Shown: piece by piece, positions 31,646 through 44,102 of the stretch
Layout of the letters: the number at the start of each line of letters is the position of its first letter
How positions within the stretch are numbered: the stretch's first letter is position 1
Source: Dipteris shenzhenensis
Lineage: Eukaryota; Polypodiophyta; Polypodiopsida; Gleicheniales
Length of the DNA: 64,000 nucleotides
Assembly: GCA_047967505.1 (NCBI GenBank)
Contig: CM106538.1
Reading direction: 5' to 3' (one strand)
Notes under the pieces: generated by a model
The model's input: only the letters and a program-made list of their open reading frames with translations
Databases searched by the model: none
What the model was told of the DNA's origin: nothing
Program-made: the position numbers and the translations under genes

Positions 31646-33253
31646 CATTCCGAGTAAGAGAGAACCTGCAAATTGCCAGATTAACTTCCAAGGAGTGTTA
31701 ACTCTCGCCCCCCCAGGGAAGATTTGTGTCCTACACTGATCGTTACCTATTTGGCAGTTTGCATATATTTGGACTTGAGGTGCTAGTTTGGAAAGAGTGA
31801 CCTGTCCATTTGTTGTAGGCATGATAGTAATTTATGGCTAATGCCTTAGTTCCAGTTGCGGCAAGCTCTGAGCGGATTTTGTTATGAAAGAGAGGCCGGC
31901 GAACTGTTTTCCTAAAAGCTATATATGTACATGGAAGGACTGTTCAAAGAGAAAAAGGTCTCCATTAAGGAGGAACTTTATGCTAAAAGAATAAAAAACG
32001 ATTCAGTTATTGCCATTAAATGTTCTCAAGTTCCCAAGAATCACATTAAAAGTAGAAAACCGTAATAGTGTTATGATTCTGTTCATTCATTGTCTGTTGT
32101 AATAGCAGATGCACGTGCTTTGAAACAACTATTGATCTCTCTCTGCAGAATGGAATATCTGAACGTTCTGTACTAAGACACGCCTGAATTATGCACACAC
32201 CAAATTTATGTACTGCTTAATGGCCCTAAAAAACTGAGACACGCTGAAATTGTACCCTTTTTTAATTCTAAAGTGTTGGATAAAGCTAGGGCAAGTCTTG
32301 AGTTGAAAATTTGCATTTGTATGAAATTAATAACCTTAAAAGAATAACATATCTTAAGAAGGCATATGGCTAAACATGAGAAATATTCTTGTTCAAACTA
32401 TGGAGAGAGCAGTTTATCCGGTTGTTTGATCTACATCTTAAGCATAAAACAAGGCTCTTTAGAGTGAACCAAGAAAGTCACCTCACGTCACCGTTCATGA
32501 AGTTACTTATTTTTACAGCTTTCTTGCATGTGCAGTTGTGAGTAAATGTGATAGGTGTGTAACTCCTAGATGCATGAGTCAATACACTAATCTTGTTGCT
32601 CCTGAAGGGAGCCTTTGTGATGGACTGATTCGTTGGGTTTTGAAGAAGCGTGATAAGAGAGAGTCTTGCATGCTTGCCTCGAGGGAGCTGGTGTAGGATG
32701 GCTCACCAACTCGAGCTCATCTTAATAAGAATGTGTCAATGCAGGCCATGAAGACTCTGCAAGGTGTAGAAACGTTGGGTGGTTAGTGGAGTAGTGATTT
32801 CAAGACAAAGGTAGCACATTTATTGAGTTGAGTGGGTCTTTGAGGCCGAGGAATAATCCTTTGCTATTCTCGAAAGCTATGATGTGCTTTCTACCAGGTC
32901 CCAAGAAGAAAACAGATATTTGTATGTGGCAAAGGTACGAGGATACGTGGCAATTGCGCATTGACAAGGGATCCTTCACCAGTTTGCTTGGGTAGTTCCT
33001 TACATGTTACTGTAAAGATTTTGAATGCTCATATGGGCATAGAGAGAAACATATCAGGGAAGATTTGGAAGCTAAGTGAGTGTCTAAGCCATGCCAATTC
33101 AATTTGAAACTTAATTGTGGTGAAATCTTGTAATGGCAACCAAATGGACGTGGAAAACAAAAGCAAAAGGGGAAAAAAGAAATTGGCAATTGGAAAGATA
33201 AACATAAGAGAAGGTCTCTTGTTGATGACTCCTTGGATGAGGTTGACAAGAAA

Positions 33254-33316
33254 CAAGAATGGTGATACTTTGCAAGTTCTTATGCAAGAATGGTGATACT
33301 TTGCAAGTTCTTATGC
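33254..33316. repeat. Tandem duplication, period 31 bp
   Basis: A unit starting CAAGAATGGTGATACTTTGC occurs at 33254 and again at 33285, apparently unchanged. Confidence 0.9.
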
Positions 33317-34542
33317 AATGCTTTGTTTGTTTGTCGAATGTGAGTATTACTAGATACGGGTAAACAAAGGCTATCTCCAGGTTAATCAAGAGGTTCAATC
33401 TCATGTATTTACCCTTTAGAGAAAAAGAATCGTAAATCTTGGTATTGCAAGGGTTTGAAGGGCTTAGTTTGCTTCATGCATATCCCTTGGATAGGTGCAA
33501 TGAGCGTCGCCCTTGATATGGTGCTGCCAAGTGGTGCACTAGGGATAAGGAAAGTCATCTCATGGCTATGAAAATGCAAAGGGTTTTTGTCTAATTTGTG
33601 GTTGCAGATCAGAACATGGTGAAAAAGAGGATTGCACCGATTAGACCCAATACATGATATCAATAGCTCGAAGTTGAAGAATGGCTAGATTTATGGGATG
33701 ATATTTGTTTCATTAATTTTGTGTCCAGTAGACTCTTTACATATGCAAGGATTCATTCGAATTGATTGGTAAAGAAGATGGGCTTCAAGGACGCTAGATC
33801 GGACTGAATCTACATTTGTATTTGCCTTACTCAAAGGTACTAAAAAAGAGAGAGAAAGTTGCTATGATAAACTCACAATTGAGGTATAGTGTGGCTGCAT
33901 CCAATCAAGCAATCACTTTCTCCTAGCCCAAAGCTATCACTTCAATCTTGTGTATGACAATATTTGAAGGACGACAATGATGTTTGCATTGCTCAAGGGT
34001 TTAGGCTAATGCAATCACACGTTAGAGAAAAGAAAGAGAGGCATTGAAAAGGTGGGTTTCTAAAGACAAAAAAAGCTTGGAGGTGAGGGTTCAGCGTCTG
34101 TACATGGTTGATCTTGTAAATTTAGTTTGTTTCCTTCACATTGTGAGTATATACATGTATCATAACACTACTATTCTTTACTTTAACATTTTCATTTTTG
34201 CAATTATTAAAGTCACAATATGCTCGTGTGTGTATGTGTGGCTTAACATAAAGGAACAAAAAACCAACTACCTAAGCCTTCCATGACAAAGTAATCCCAA
34301 CCCTTGCCTACACAACCATTATTGAACAATAACTTAAGCAAGAGTACAAATCAAGATGATTATTAAGCAAGGAAACCAATGCCATAGGTACAGACATAAG
34401 TTTTTTTCATTTTGACACTTATCATATAGATCCACTTTTATTCACTTATTGTCAGTAGGTTGGGAGTAAGTTCCACATGGTGGGCTTACTCCCACCATGT
34501 GGTCTTACCCTTTGGTTGGGGTGGGCCACACACACACACACA

Positions 34543-34755
34543 ATAATTTTGATTAGTGAATGCATCTCTTACACACAAACAATCATTTCTTTACACACAC
34601 ACACACACACACACACACATGCATGCACGCATGCGCGCGCACACACCCAATAATTTTGATTAGTAAATGCATCTCTTACATACAAAGACTTACTTCTTTA
34701 CACACACACACGTGCGTACACATACACATGCATGCATGCACACACACACGTATAC
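34543..34755. repeat. Duplicated unit with two alternating Pu-Py tracts
   Basis: AATAATTTTGATTAGT followed by AATGCATCTCTTACA occurs near 34543 and 34648, a direct duplication of about 106 bp. Each copy is followed by a perfectly alternating purine-pyrimidine tract, 34592-34646 and 34699-34755, made of AC, ATGC and GCGC runs. Confidence 0.85.
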
Positions 34756-35020
34756 TTTCCCAACTATGAATTATTCCTTTATGTACCCCCCATGTAATTT
34801 TTCCTTTACACTCTATTTTTAAGCACCCCACACACCAAGCACACTAATCCTCCCATACTTCCTCTAATCCCTCCTCTAGGGTTTCCCCCGTCTCCTCCCT
34901 CTCCCCTAGCCAGCACAACCACTTTGGTTTAATCACGCTATTTGGTTCATTTCCAATAACTTGACCACCTTCTTCCAAGGGAGACCATTGAAGACTGCAT
35001 TCAACTATTCAACTCCTTCA

Positions 35021-35173
35021 TGACTAACTGTATACTAGATTTAGTTGAAATAAAGGATATATAAAAACCCCTTTAGGGTTAGGGTTAGGGTCTCCAACGC
35101 TTTCCTTTTTAACACTCTTTTGGGTTAGTGCTATGCACATATGATAACATGATGTTGAGATGGTTCCTCAACA
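35021..35173 (-). repeat. Family C LTR (3'), 153 bp
   Basis: On the minus strand it runs from TGTTGAGGAACC to CAGTTAGTCA. It contains three adjacent CCCTAA-type units (near 35072-35091), a telomere-like box also present in the other two family C LTRs. Confidence 0.75.
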
Positions 35174-35211
35174 CCTTTTCTCAAGATCAACATCAAGAAG
35201 TAGGCCTTCCC

Positions 35212-35664
35212 TCAAGATGATGATTTTGGGAAATCGAAGAAGAATTGAGCATTACATTCCATCACATCCCTTCTCTGGGTCAAACCAAGAGCTTGTCGGT
35301 GTTTCTTAAAAAGCTCTTTCCCAAGTGGTTTTGTAAAGATATTTGCAACATTCTCTTTGTTGTCAAAATGTTGCAATGTGATGTCCCCAACTAACACTCT
35401 TTCTCTGATGAAGTGCTCTCTGACATCAATGTGCTTTGTCCTAGAGTGATATACTCGATTCTTGGCTAATGATTGAGCCGACTGATTATCACAGTATATT
35501 GTTGTTGGCTTTGATGAGACAAAGTAATCTATCTCTAACAATAGTCTTTTGAGCCATATAGCCTCACATGCACATGTTGTGAGTGCCCTATATTTTGCTT
35601 TTGTTGAAGACAAAGAAATAGTTGGTTGCTTGTTTGACAACCATCTCGACCAAGAAAAATGCAT
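35212..35664 (-). pseudogene. Family C RNase H domain
   Basis: A 150-codon minus-strand frame contains KQPTISLSSTKAKYRALTTC, CDNQSAQSLAKN and HSRTKHIDVREHFIRERV, the C-terminal RNase H of copia pol. The second catalytic acidic residue, normally in TEAEY, reads TKAKY, so the site is damaged. It ends shortly before the LTR, as in complete copies. Confidence 0.88.
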
Positions 35665-36043
35665 ATCCTACTCATGATCTCCTGCAAATCAATGTCACAT
35701 TATCCATGCAACCTTGGATGGCTTCCTCTGTATTCTATTCTTATATCTTTGATGTATCTCAAGACTATTTTGGCTGCATTTCAATGAGACTATTTTGGAT
35801 TTGCCATAAACTATGCAAGTGAACTTACTGCACAACAAATATCTGGCCTTGTGATAATCTGTTATATAAGAGATCCAATGCGATATCAATAGTACTTATC
35901 ATTGACTGTAGGCTTGGATCTTTAGTAAATTTCAAACTTTGTTTCATGGGAGTGGCTGCAATCTTGCAATCTGCCATATGAAACTTCTTTAGGAGACTAT
36001 TCACATATTTCTATTGGCTCATGAAGGTGCTGTCTGAGTCTCT

Positions 36044-36788
36044 TCAGAACTCAATACCAAGACAATAGTGCATAAGTCCAAGATCTTTCCTATCAAACTT
36101 TGTAGATAAGCCTTGTTTCAACTTACTGATGAAGCTATCATTACTTCCTATCACAACCAGATCATCTACATACAAAAGTGCAATAGTAATGTCTTCCCCT
36201 TGAACTTTGTAGTAGAGAGTATGATTTGCATTGGACTTCATGTATCCAAGATTAACAAAATACTTGTCAATTTGTTGTACCAACTTCTAGGTGCTTGCTT
36301 TAAGCTGTAGAGACTTTTCTTGAGATGGCAAACGTGATGCTCTTTCCATGGTTTAACATACCCTGTTGGTTGCTGCATGTAGACTTCCTCGTCTAGCTAG
36401 CCATTGAGAAAAGCATTTTTGACATCTAGCTGATATGCATTCCCATCTACTGAGTGTCGCTAGTGATACCAAAAATCTTATGGAATCCATCTTTGCTACT
36501 GAAAACCCAGTTGTTTGCAATGGCCTTCTTTCCTGGTGGAAGGTGGCATAATTCCCAAGTATTGTTTTTATACAATGCTTCCATTCCTTCATTCATAGCA
36601 ATTTGCCATTCTGGCTTGTCAACTGCGTACTCTGGCTCTTTTATAGCCATGGTTGTAGTCATAAGAGCATCATTGGTGGTTTCAATCCGAATTGCTTTGC
36701 CTTTCTGAGCATATGTCAATCTTCCTAGGGGTCTACTTTCCCTAATAGACTGTCTGAGTTGCTGCTCGTCTCGGGGTGTCTCTGGCAA
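36044..36788 (-). pseudogene. Family C reverse transcriptase remnant
   Basis: Minus-strand frames at 36788-36447, 36592-36353 and 36283-36044 cover the start of the RT (NNTWELCHLPPGKKAIANNW), the middle and the YVDDLVV active-site box. Compared with the copy at 62.7-62.9 kb, about 120 bp between the KAIAN motif and the MDSIRF motif are missing, and the frame shifts there. It cannot make an active enzyme. Confidence 0.85.
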
Positions 36789-36840
36789 TTCTTGCTCTTC
36801 TTCATCACCCTTTTCTGTAGGTGATCACACTGGGTGATCA

Positions 36841-37829
36841 CACTAATTACTCAGTCACCTACAGTCACACTAATTAGTGTGCTTCGGATGGGTTCACCGC
36901 CAATCGTTGAAGGACTGGGTAATAAATTGTGTAAGAGGGCGAACTTCCATACTTTAATAGAGGTGGAGGCGAGAGCCTTCGATCTGCTTCTTCCAGTGAT
37001 GCATTAGGGCACTGTTGGGTAGATCTTGGAAGGACTGTAGATTGGGTCACCATTGAACATCTTTGGGCGGGGAGGAGGGGGGTGTTGGAGGGACATCGTT
37101 GTTGTCCATAGGCATGGGTTCCTCTTCAACAGTCCCAGTGGGTGATAGGTCGATGGTGGGCATATGTACAAAATTCTTTGGCTTGAGGAGCGTGTTGAGT
37201 GCTTCCTCTGAAAGGTTGACATGAGTGTTGGAGGAGATGGACTGGGAGGTCCCCTACTGTGCAAAGCTTGTGTTGGAGGCATTGGAGGAGTACACGGGGA
37301 GGTTTGTGCGGGGGAGTTGGGGCGGGATGGCATGGGTGGTTTGCTGGGGGGGGTTGGGTGGGATCAATAGGAGGCGATTGTGGGATTTTGATGGGTGGGT
37401 GGTGGACTTGAAAATTGCTATGGATTCTTGCCCCTCTGCCTCAGTGACTTCTTCAGGATATGCTATGTGGATTGTTTTAAAATTGTTGACCAAGGACTCG
37501 AGAGAGTCCTGGAGAGCTTTACAGCACCCAGTTATATAGAATGATTATGCCAAGGGGATGGTAGGCAACTAGGTGACTTTGCGTTTGGAGTGCTGAGGCT
37601 CGGCCATAGGTCTGCATCTAGTTGATATCGGCTTGGAGGCCGTCGGGAGTGCAAACCCATGGGATGAGTTCATCAGGCTTGGCTAGTTGCATCACGTCAT
37701 CGTCTTGTGGGTAATTGGTGGACTTTGTGATGACCCGACGCCACGCTTGGAAGTTGAGCAGGATGGGGTGGGCAGCAAGGGTCTGAAGGTTAGAGGAGAA
37801 GGGAGAGGCTGGCGGGTTGAAGATCGAGA
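36841..37829. other. Unidentified stretch, proline-rich on minus strand
   Basis: The minus strand has proline/serine/threonine-rich frames (37333-37004, 37493-37254 and 37872-37618), interrupted by stops; the last includes AWRRVITKSTNYPQDDDVMQ. The composition differs from the AT-rich surroundings. I do not recognise the family. It could be a captured host fragment or the gag end of an element I cannot name. Confidence 0.3.
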
Positions 37830-39447
37830 GAGAAGTATGACATGGCAAGGATGGGGCGGCAATGGTCAGCATTACGGCAGAGGATTGTTTGGAGTAGAGG
37901 CAGAGGTAGGGCAGGCCGATCTAGAGGCCGTGGCAGAAATCAAAATATGCAGCAAATTCAAGAAAAATAGTCCTATGGAGGAGGACATCGTAACTTTAGA
38001 GGCAGGGGGAGCCAAAGAGGTCATGGTGGATGGCAGAGAGGCCAAAACACAAACAGCAATGTTGAATGCTACTACTGTGGTAAAATGGGTCATATGGTTA
38101 AAGAATGCTATAAAAAGCAGAATGACATCATGACTGAAAAATTGTAGCAAGGCAATTATGCATCCTCTAGTAGACAGTGTGATGACAGAAATGAGCATTT
38201 GTTTATAGAGCAGCACATGATCGATTCTATGACAAGTGCAGAAGAAAGCAATGATGTGTGGTATGTTGACTCAGGTGCATCAAACCACATGACAGGTCAT
38301 GCAGAATGGATGCAAGATGCAAGGAAAATGGAAAGACCAAGATTTGTGGAGACTGGTGATGATACTACACATCCTATTGTGCAGATGGGTAAAATTCCTT
38401 TGTCTATGCAGGATGGGAAAAAGAAATACCAGTCTGAAAAATTTCATGTCCCGAATATCACCAAGAACTTGGTTTCTATTGATCAAATGGTTGAGCAGGG
38501 CTTGCAAGGGTCAGATTTAATCCTTATGGATGCTTTGTTGAGGATATGAAAAATAAAGGTCGCTTGATAGCAAAAGGGAAGAAGAAGGGCAGGATGTTTA
38601 TGTTGGATGCAGACATGCTTGAATTGAGTGCAGCAATGTTTGCACATGGGACTGATGTAGTCGTAGATATAAATATCTGGCATAAACGCATTGGTCATGT
38701 TAATGTACAGTGACTTAAATTAATGTAGGCCCAGAATATTGTTGCAAGATTGCCTAAGTTCAAGGTTGCAGAAATGCATAAGGTATGTGAAGCCTGTCAA
38801 TTTGGAAAATAGGCAAGGAAACCATTTCCTAGACATGTTCAAGAGAGTAAGAGGCCATTGGAATTAATCCACTCTGATGTGTGGACTACTAAAGCTGCAT
38901 CTATTGGAGGCTGTCATTATTTTGGCACTTTTATTGATGACTACAGCAGAAAAGTTTGGGTGTATTTTATAAAAAAGAAAAGTGAAGTGTTTGGGCATTT
39001 CAAAGCTTTTAAAGCTATGGTTGAGAAAGAAACAGGCCTGCAAATGAAATGCCTAAGGTCAGATGGAGGGGGAGAGTACCTATCAAATGAGTTTGCAAGG
39101 TTCCTGTAGGAGCATGGCATAAAGCATCAATATTCATGCAGTCATACCCCACATCAAAATGGACTTGCAGAAAGGAAAAACAGGCATATTGGAGAGGTAT
39201 CTCGTGCCATGCTTAACGAAAAAGACCTGCCATATTATTATTGGGCTGAAGCAGTTGCTACAGCAGTCTACATAATGAACAGGATTCCCACTGCGGCAAT
39301 ACATGGCATGACGCCAGAGGAGAGGTATACTAGTAGGAAACTAGATATTTATCATTTGAAAGTTTTTGGTTGCATTGCCTATGTTCATGTGCCAGATGAG
39401 TTGAGATCCAAGTTGGATCCAAAAGCTGGAAAGTGCACACGAATTTA
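37830..39447 (+). mobile_element. Copia family D fragment (gag end to integrase)
   Basis: It begins with an RG-rich gag segment, has a zinc knuckle at 38067-38108 (C-X2-C-X4-H-X4-C), a protease motif WYVDSGASNHMT near 38262, and the integrase core up to KLDPKAGKC near 39435. No LTR was found at either side, and no RT follows. It is truncated at both ends. Confidence 0.82.
38067..39447 (+). pseudogene. Family D gag-protease-integrase pseudogene
   Basis: Open segments at 38199-38549, 38858-39109 and 39209-39448 give protease (DSGAS), integrase with HSDVW, RSDGGGEY and HQNGLAERKNR, and the GCIAYVHVPDE region after the core. The three catalytic integrase acids appear retained. A frameshift near 38530-38560 and several stops (for example near 38712, 38808 and 39107) break it. 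Confidence 0.82.
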
Positions 39448-42400
39448 AGGGAGGGGGGCGGGGGAATTCCACACGAATTTGGGCCCACCATGGAGAAGGA
39501 AGAGGGTAGGGGGACCATCCAAAAGTTTAAGGGGATGAGTCAATGCCCCAAGAGGTGGTGCAGGCAAGAGGGATGCAAGTGGAAGGTAGTGGGGCCCAAG
39601 GGAGGTCTATCCACCAATGAGAGACCAATATAGAATCCTTGATTCTTTTATGTATGCATAGGTGAAATAGATATGTCTTATTTTCTAGTGTTGAGATTAT
39701 AATATATTATCATATTTATATGTTAAAGTGCTATAAGTTAACTAATCATATCAATTAACACATTTCAAGTGTTGATAACATGCATTGATCATAGTTATGA
39801 AAAATAATTTACTCATATAGATCATCTCTTGCCATTTGTGTTTATGCACTAGATGAAGATATTTTTACATTTTTAAACTTGTTATATATATTCACACTAG
39901 AAGAGGGCTTAGATGTGGTATTATATGGAAGCAATGAAGTGGCATCTTTTGGATGAATACATATTGATGCTCTCATACTTGTGTGCCATTTTTAATGTTG
40001 TTTGTGATGAGAATAGTTTTGTAGTGATAAAATTACCAACCATTTGTGTATAAAAAACAATTTGTGATCAAGATGAAATCATACCCAAGGCTTACCTACT
40101 TGATATTAGACAACCAAATCTAAAGGAGTAAAATTCGAGCCATTTCCTTGCTCGAGAGAAGTGTTAGCAATAGGTGAATTCAAAGGCTATATTCAAAATT
40201 TTCTTTATATGGACCATGGTAGATGTAATTAAGCTAATGTGATAAGGCATCACTCAAAATTTGCAATGCAGTATAGTTCATATTTATATGTTTAGAGTAC
40301 TATTAAATGGGCTTTCTTGACATCACCTAGGCATAGGTAGTTATTTACCAGAAGAAAAGGATTGCACAAAAGGGCTCTACATCATTAAATTCAAGCATGT
40401 ATGGAGAGCATAAATTACTGACATGGTCATGGGTATTGAGGACGAACATTTTTTATGTGTAAGTTTATTGTTCTTAACACTTAAGAGATTTCTTGTGTTG
40501 AATGTGAGTACAACTTAACGTTACTGGTCGGTATAAAACTATGTTGAGAAAGCACAAGGGAAAATAAATGAAGAGGTTAGTGGGATAAATTATCCAATAA
40601 TAGGGATTCAAGATATTAGTGGGATTTCTCTCAATGCTCTCTCTATATTGGAGGATATAGATGGTAGAATAGCTACTAGTGAAGGAGAATGAGTTTAAAT
40701 ACATAAATGGTCAGAGGCTTTTGGTGATTATTTGACTTAACCAAATACCCATATGTAATCAAGGTATCAATGAAGAACAAGACTATTACATACTAGAGCA
40801 TTTGGGTAGATGTGAAATATAACATGTTCCATTAAATTCATGGGAATTTGGACGAGTTTAAATGATGAAGAATCCCCACAAGCATTTTTAATTGATATTT
40901 GTCATGTATTTTGATGGTAATATGACATTTATTGGTGGTAGCTTGTCCTACACTTCCTAATGCAATCTTGTCAATCATCACATTTTCATTTAATATTCAT
41001 GCTAATTTAAGGCAAAATTTATGCTCATCAATTGTGCATTAATGCAAAATTTTTAAAATTATCTAAAGACATCTCATGGCATAAAAAATCCAAAGTTTTC
41101 ACAAAATTCTCCCATACCTTTGGATGTTGGACACTGGCTACTAGAGCAAGCTGCAAGGTAGTATGAGGTGTTGCTCGTGATATCAAAATGTTAGAGAGAT
41201 TAAAGAGTAATATTTGAGGCTTGGTGTGAGTTTGAGGGTGGAGAGCCAAGACTTGAGAGCAATTGAAATTCTAGAGTTGAGACTCAAGAAGATAAGAACT
41301 ACAATATAGAACCACTAATTTTCAAACATTATCATGATGACTGCTAGTGACAAACTTGAATGAATGTTTAGTTTTTTATGGTTATCTACAAGTAACATGC
41401 CAACAACTAGCTAGAGCCTAGAATCTAAACTCAAGCTATTTATGAATATATATTCTGGCCAAATTTTAACGTATCTAGATTTTTTAAATAAAAATTTGGT
41501 GAACTTTCATGGAAATTATTTATAAATTTAGAATCTTAAAGCCTAATATTATCTCTTTTTCTAAATTTAATTCCAATCTTGGCATATATACTGAGCTTTT
41601 GTTTTTATAGGAGAAAAAACTTTCAACTTTTTCTTAATAATGAAACCAATGTAAAAAATATATCTAGATGATTATATAAAATATATCACTAGTAAATCTC
41701 GAGACAATTTTGATAATTGTTATTGACACTAACAAATTGTAAAATACCTTTTAGGATAAATTCTTTGCACATTTTAGGTCAAACATTAGTTTGACTTTGT
41801 TTGCAAGATATGCTTTATGCTTTATCCTTGTCTTTGTTCCCCTATATTTCCTTGCAGACTTCAATTCCTAGATTTGTTTGACTTTGCAATGATATATTGT
41901 TTGTATGCGACATTTCTTCATGTGGCTACAATTCTATACACTACATTCCTTGCTCTTAGATTCCTTCTCAAACCTGCAAACTCATGCAATGGATACCTTT
42001 CATTTCCTACTGATACAAATCTAGCTTCTACTCATAATTGGGCTACAAACTATAGCTCCTACATCCATTTACTCTTGTGAGGGTAGCTTGTTTGTATGTT
42101 GCATCTCTTCATTTGGTTAAAATTTCATACAATGCATTCCTTAGCTCTTAGATTATTTCTCAAGCATGAAAACTAGAGCAATGGATATCTTTTGTATCCT
42201 ATTGATACGAATCTAGATCCTGCTCATATAAGTTGAGCTAAAAGAAAATTACCTAATGGATAATGTTAGGTAATGTCATTCATGCTAAGTGAGTGATGAA
42301 GAATGAACTTGAAGCAAAGTCAGTAACATATCGTAATGCTGGTCATATCTCATCCAATCAAGACATCCAATCAAGAAGCGAAAGATACAAGGTACTTCTC

Positions 42401-43302
42401 AGCAACAATAGACTCAATCTAGACTCAAATTCTCATTGACTCTATGGGAAATAGATGCTTCAATGTGGGGGACAAAGCCAAAGGGAGATAGGGATATTGG
42501 GGAATATACTATTGGAATCAGATTGATAATAATGGAATTGTGAATCGAGCACTACATTTTTTTTCAATGGTGCCTAAAGTCCCTTTCTAAAAAATTCAAA
42601 CTTTCGGGCTTTGAAAAATCATATCTCATCAATAAGATACTCTTTCAGAAAAATGTGATCCAAACTTATACACAAGAGCTTTAAAAGATGCAGGAAAATT
42701 GCACTGTCAACAATCTGGAGAGGCAATTTTTTTGTCCTAATGGTCATGCTGGCAAGGAAAATTTGACCTGACACTCTATATTAAGTAATGTTTTATTTAG
42801 AAGGCATAACTACAAAAGGTACAAGCTTTATACCTTTAAAGATAGAAAGGACAAAGAGACACATAGTGAAGGTGGAGCACACATGAAATTAGAGGAGGAC
42901 TCCTTGGGAGGCAAATGAATTAAAACTAAAACAAAGAATTGGAAGGCCACGTTCAAAAAAGCATCCTAATTGAACATTTCAAATTTCTCCTCTGAATAAC
43001 TAAAACCTCTCCTTAATAGATAAATGAGATAAATTATTTATGAATTTAGAAAATACATACACGTACTAGGAACTAACAATGCATGACCAAGCCTATCCAT
43101 AATCTTTTAAAATTGAATTTCTATTGATTATAATAAATAACAAAATTATTGCATAAAGTATTATTAACAAAAATGAAACTAAGGTTTGCAAAAGTTACTA
43201 AGAATACACACTAGAAGTACTTAAGTAAACTCATTTTTCAAAATTTTATATCAAAGCATGCATAACAAAAGATTGATGTGAGACTAGAAATTAAGATATG
43301 TG
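39448..43302. other. AT-rich intergenic spacer
   Basis: Nearly 4 kb with no recognisable gene or element. A small GC-rich patch (39449-39640) abuts the truncated family D end and carries CACACGAATTT twice (near 39437 and 39470). Open frames up to 87 codons show no known motif. Confidence 0.5.
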
Positions 43303-43307
43303 GTTAT

Positions 43308-44032
43308 TGTTAGATATAAATGCTCCACTCTCGTGTAACGACGCGGGAACCAGCTAACTCTACTTGTAAGCCCCCCATATGAGGAGAAGGCATTTGAGTA
43401 ACTCGGTTATCCGGTAGGTCCTGGTTTGGACACCAGATGGGGGCCATGTGTGGCCTAATGGCCGAACGGCTTCAGATAGAGTTGGCACACCACCAACTAG
43501 GCTACATGCAAGTGCCGGAAGGCATCCCTTGACTGACCGCACTGAGGGTAGACGGAGCATTTCCTGGGGCAGCCCACTCTCATGTTGCGGGGCCTGTTTG
43601 GAACCTCAGATGATCTCGGATGGCGAACGGAGACCCGTAGGTTAGTTCCTCTATTTTGCTCACCGGTTCTATCATATGGTCAGTGGCCTATTTCGGAACC
43701 GACCCCCAGTCGACCGTTTTGGGCGGATTGGGTCGGTCACACAATTGAGCCTAACCGACTACGACTGGTGGCTATATAAGAGCAAGCCCGTGAAGCCCAT
43801 TTCATCATTAGCTACAGCAACCCTGATTCCTTAGCATCCAGCCTCCGTCTTCTATTGTTTCCAGCACGCCATCGAAGCTTCTTTTACAGAAGCGCACGGT
43901 TGGGAGGCAGCGACATCTATTGTATCAGTTCTACAGTAATCAAATTTTTGATTCTCCATACTATCTTGTTTTCTCTCTTGTGTACGAGATCCTGTTATCT
44001 GTTGAGTACAGACATTGTATTATTTTCTTACA
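43308..44032 (+). repeat. 5' LTR of family B element
   Basis: It starts TGTTAGATATAAATGC and ends TTTTCTTACA. A TATA box lies near its right third. Confidence 0.95.
43773..43779 (+). promoter_or_regulatory. TATA box in family B LTR
   Basis: TATATAA in GGCTATATAAGAGC, in the position expected for the LTR promoter. The 3' LTR retains it at 48613-48619. Confidence 0.7.
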
Positions 44033-44044
44033 TGGTATCAGAGC
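44033..44044 (+). other. Primer-binding site of family B
   Basis: TGGTATCAGAGC directly follows the 5' LTR. Confidence 0.95.
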
Positions 44045-44102
44045 CTGGACTCTAGCAAGAAGATTTGGTAGTGTGTTTCTATTTGCGAGAAGATTGTAAG
44101 AG

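Larger units (their letters stand above)
31646..35020. other. Intergenic region after FKBP42
   Basis: It includes the presumed 3' UTR and about 3 kb of AT-rich spacer. No gene or element is recognised. It contains a 31-bp duplication and alternating purine-pyrimidine tracts listed separately. Confidence 0.5.
35021..36840 (-). mobile_element. Copia family C, 5'-truncated minus-strand copy
   Basis: The minus strand carries the second half of a family C pol gene followed by an LTR at 35173-35021. Sequence and order match the family C copy at 57-64 kb. The region before the RT is missing, and stops, frameshifts and an internal deletion are present. Confidence 0.85.

Noticed and set aside
35072-35091. 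Telomere-repeat-like AGGGTTAGGGTTAGGG as a sign of an old chromosome end
   Set aside because: It is only about three units and the same motif occurs at the same place in other family C LTRs, so it belongs to the element.
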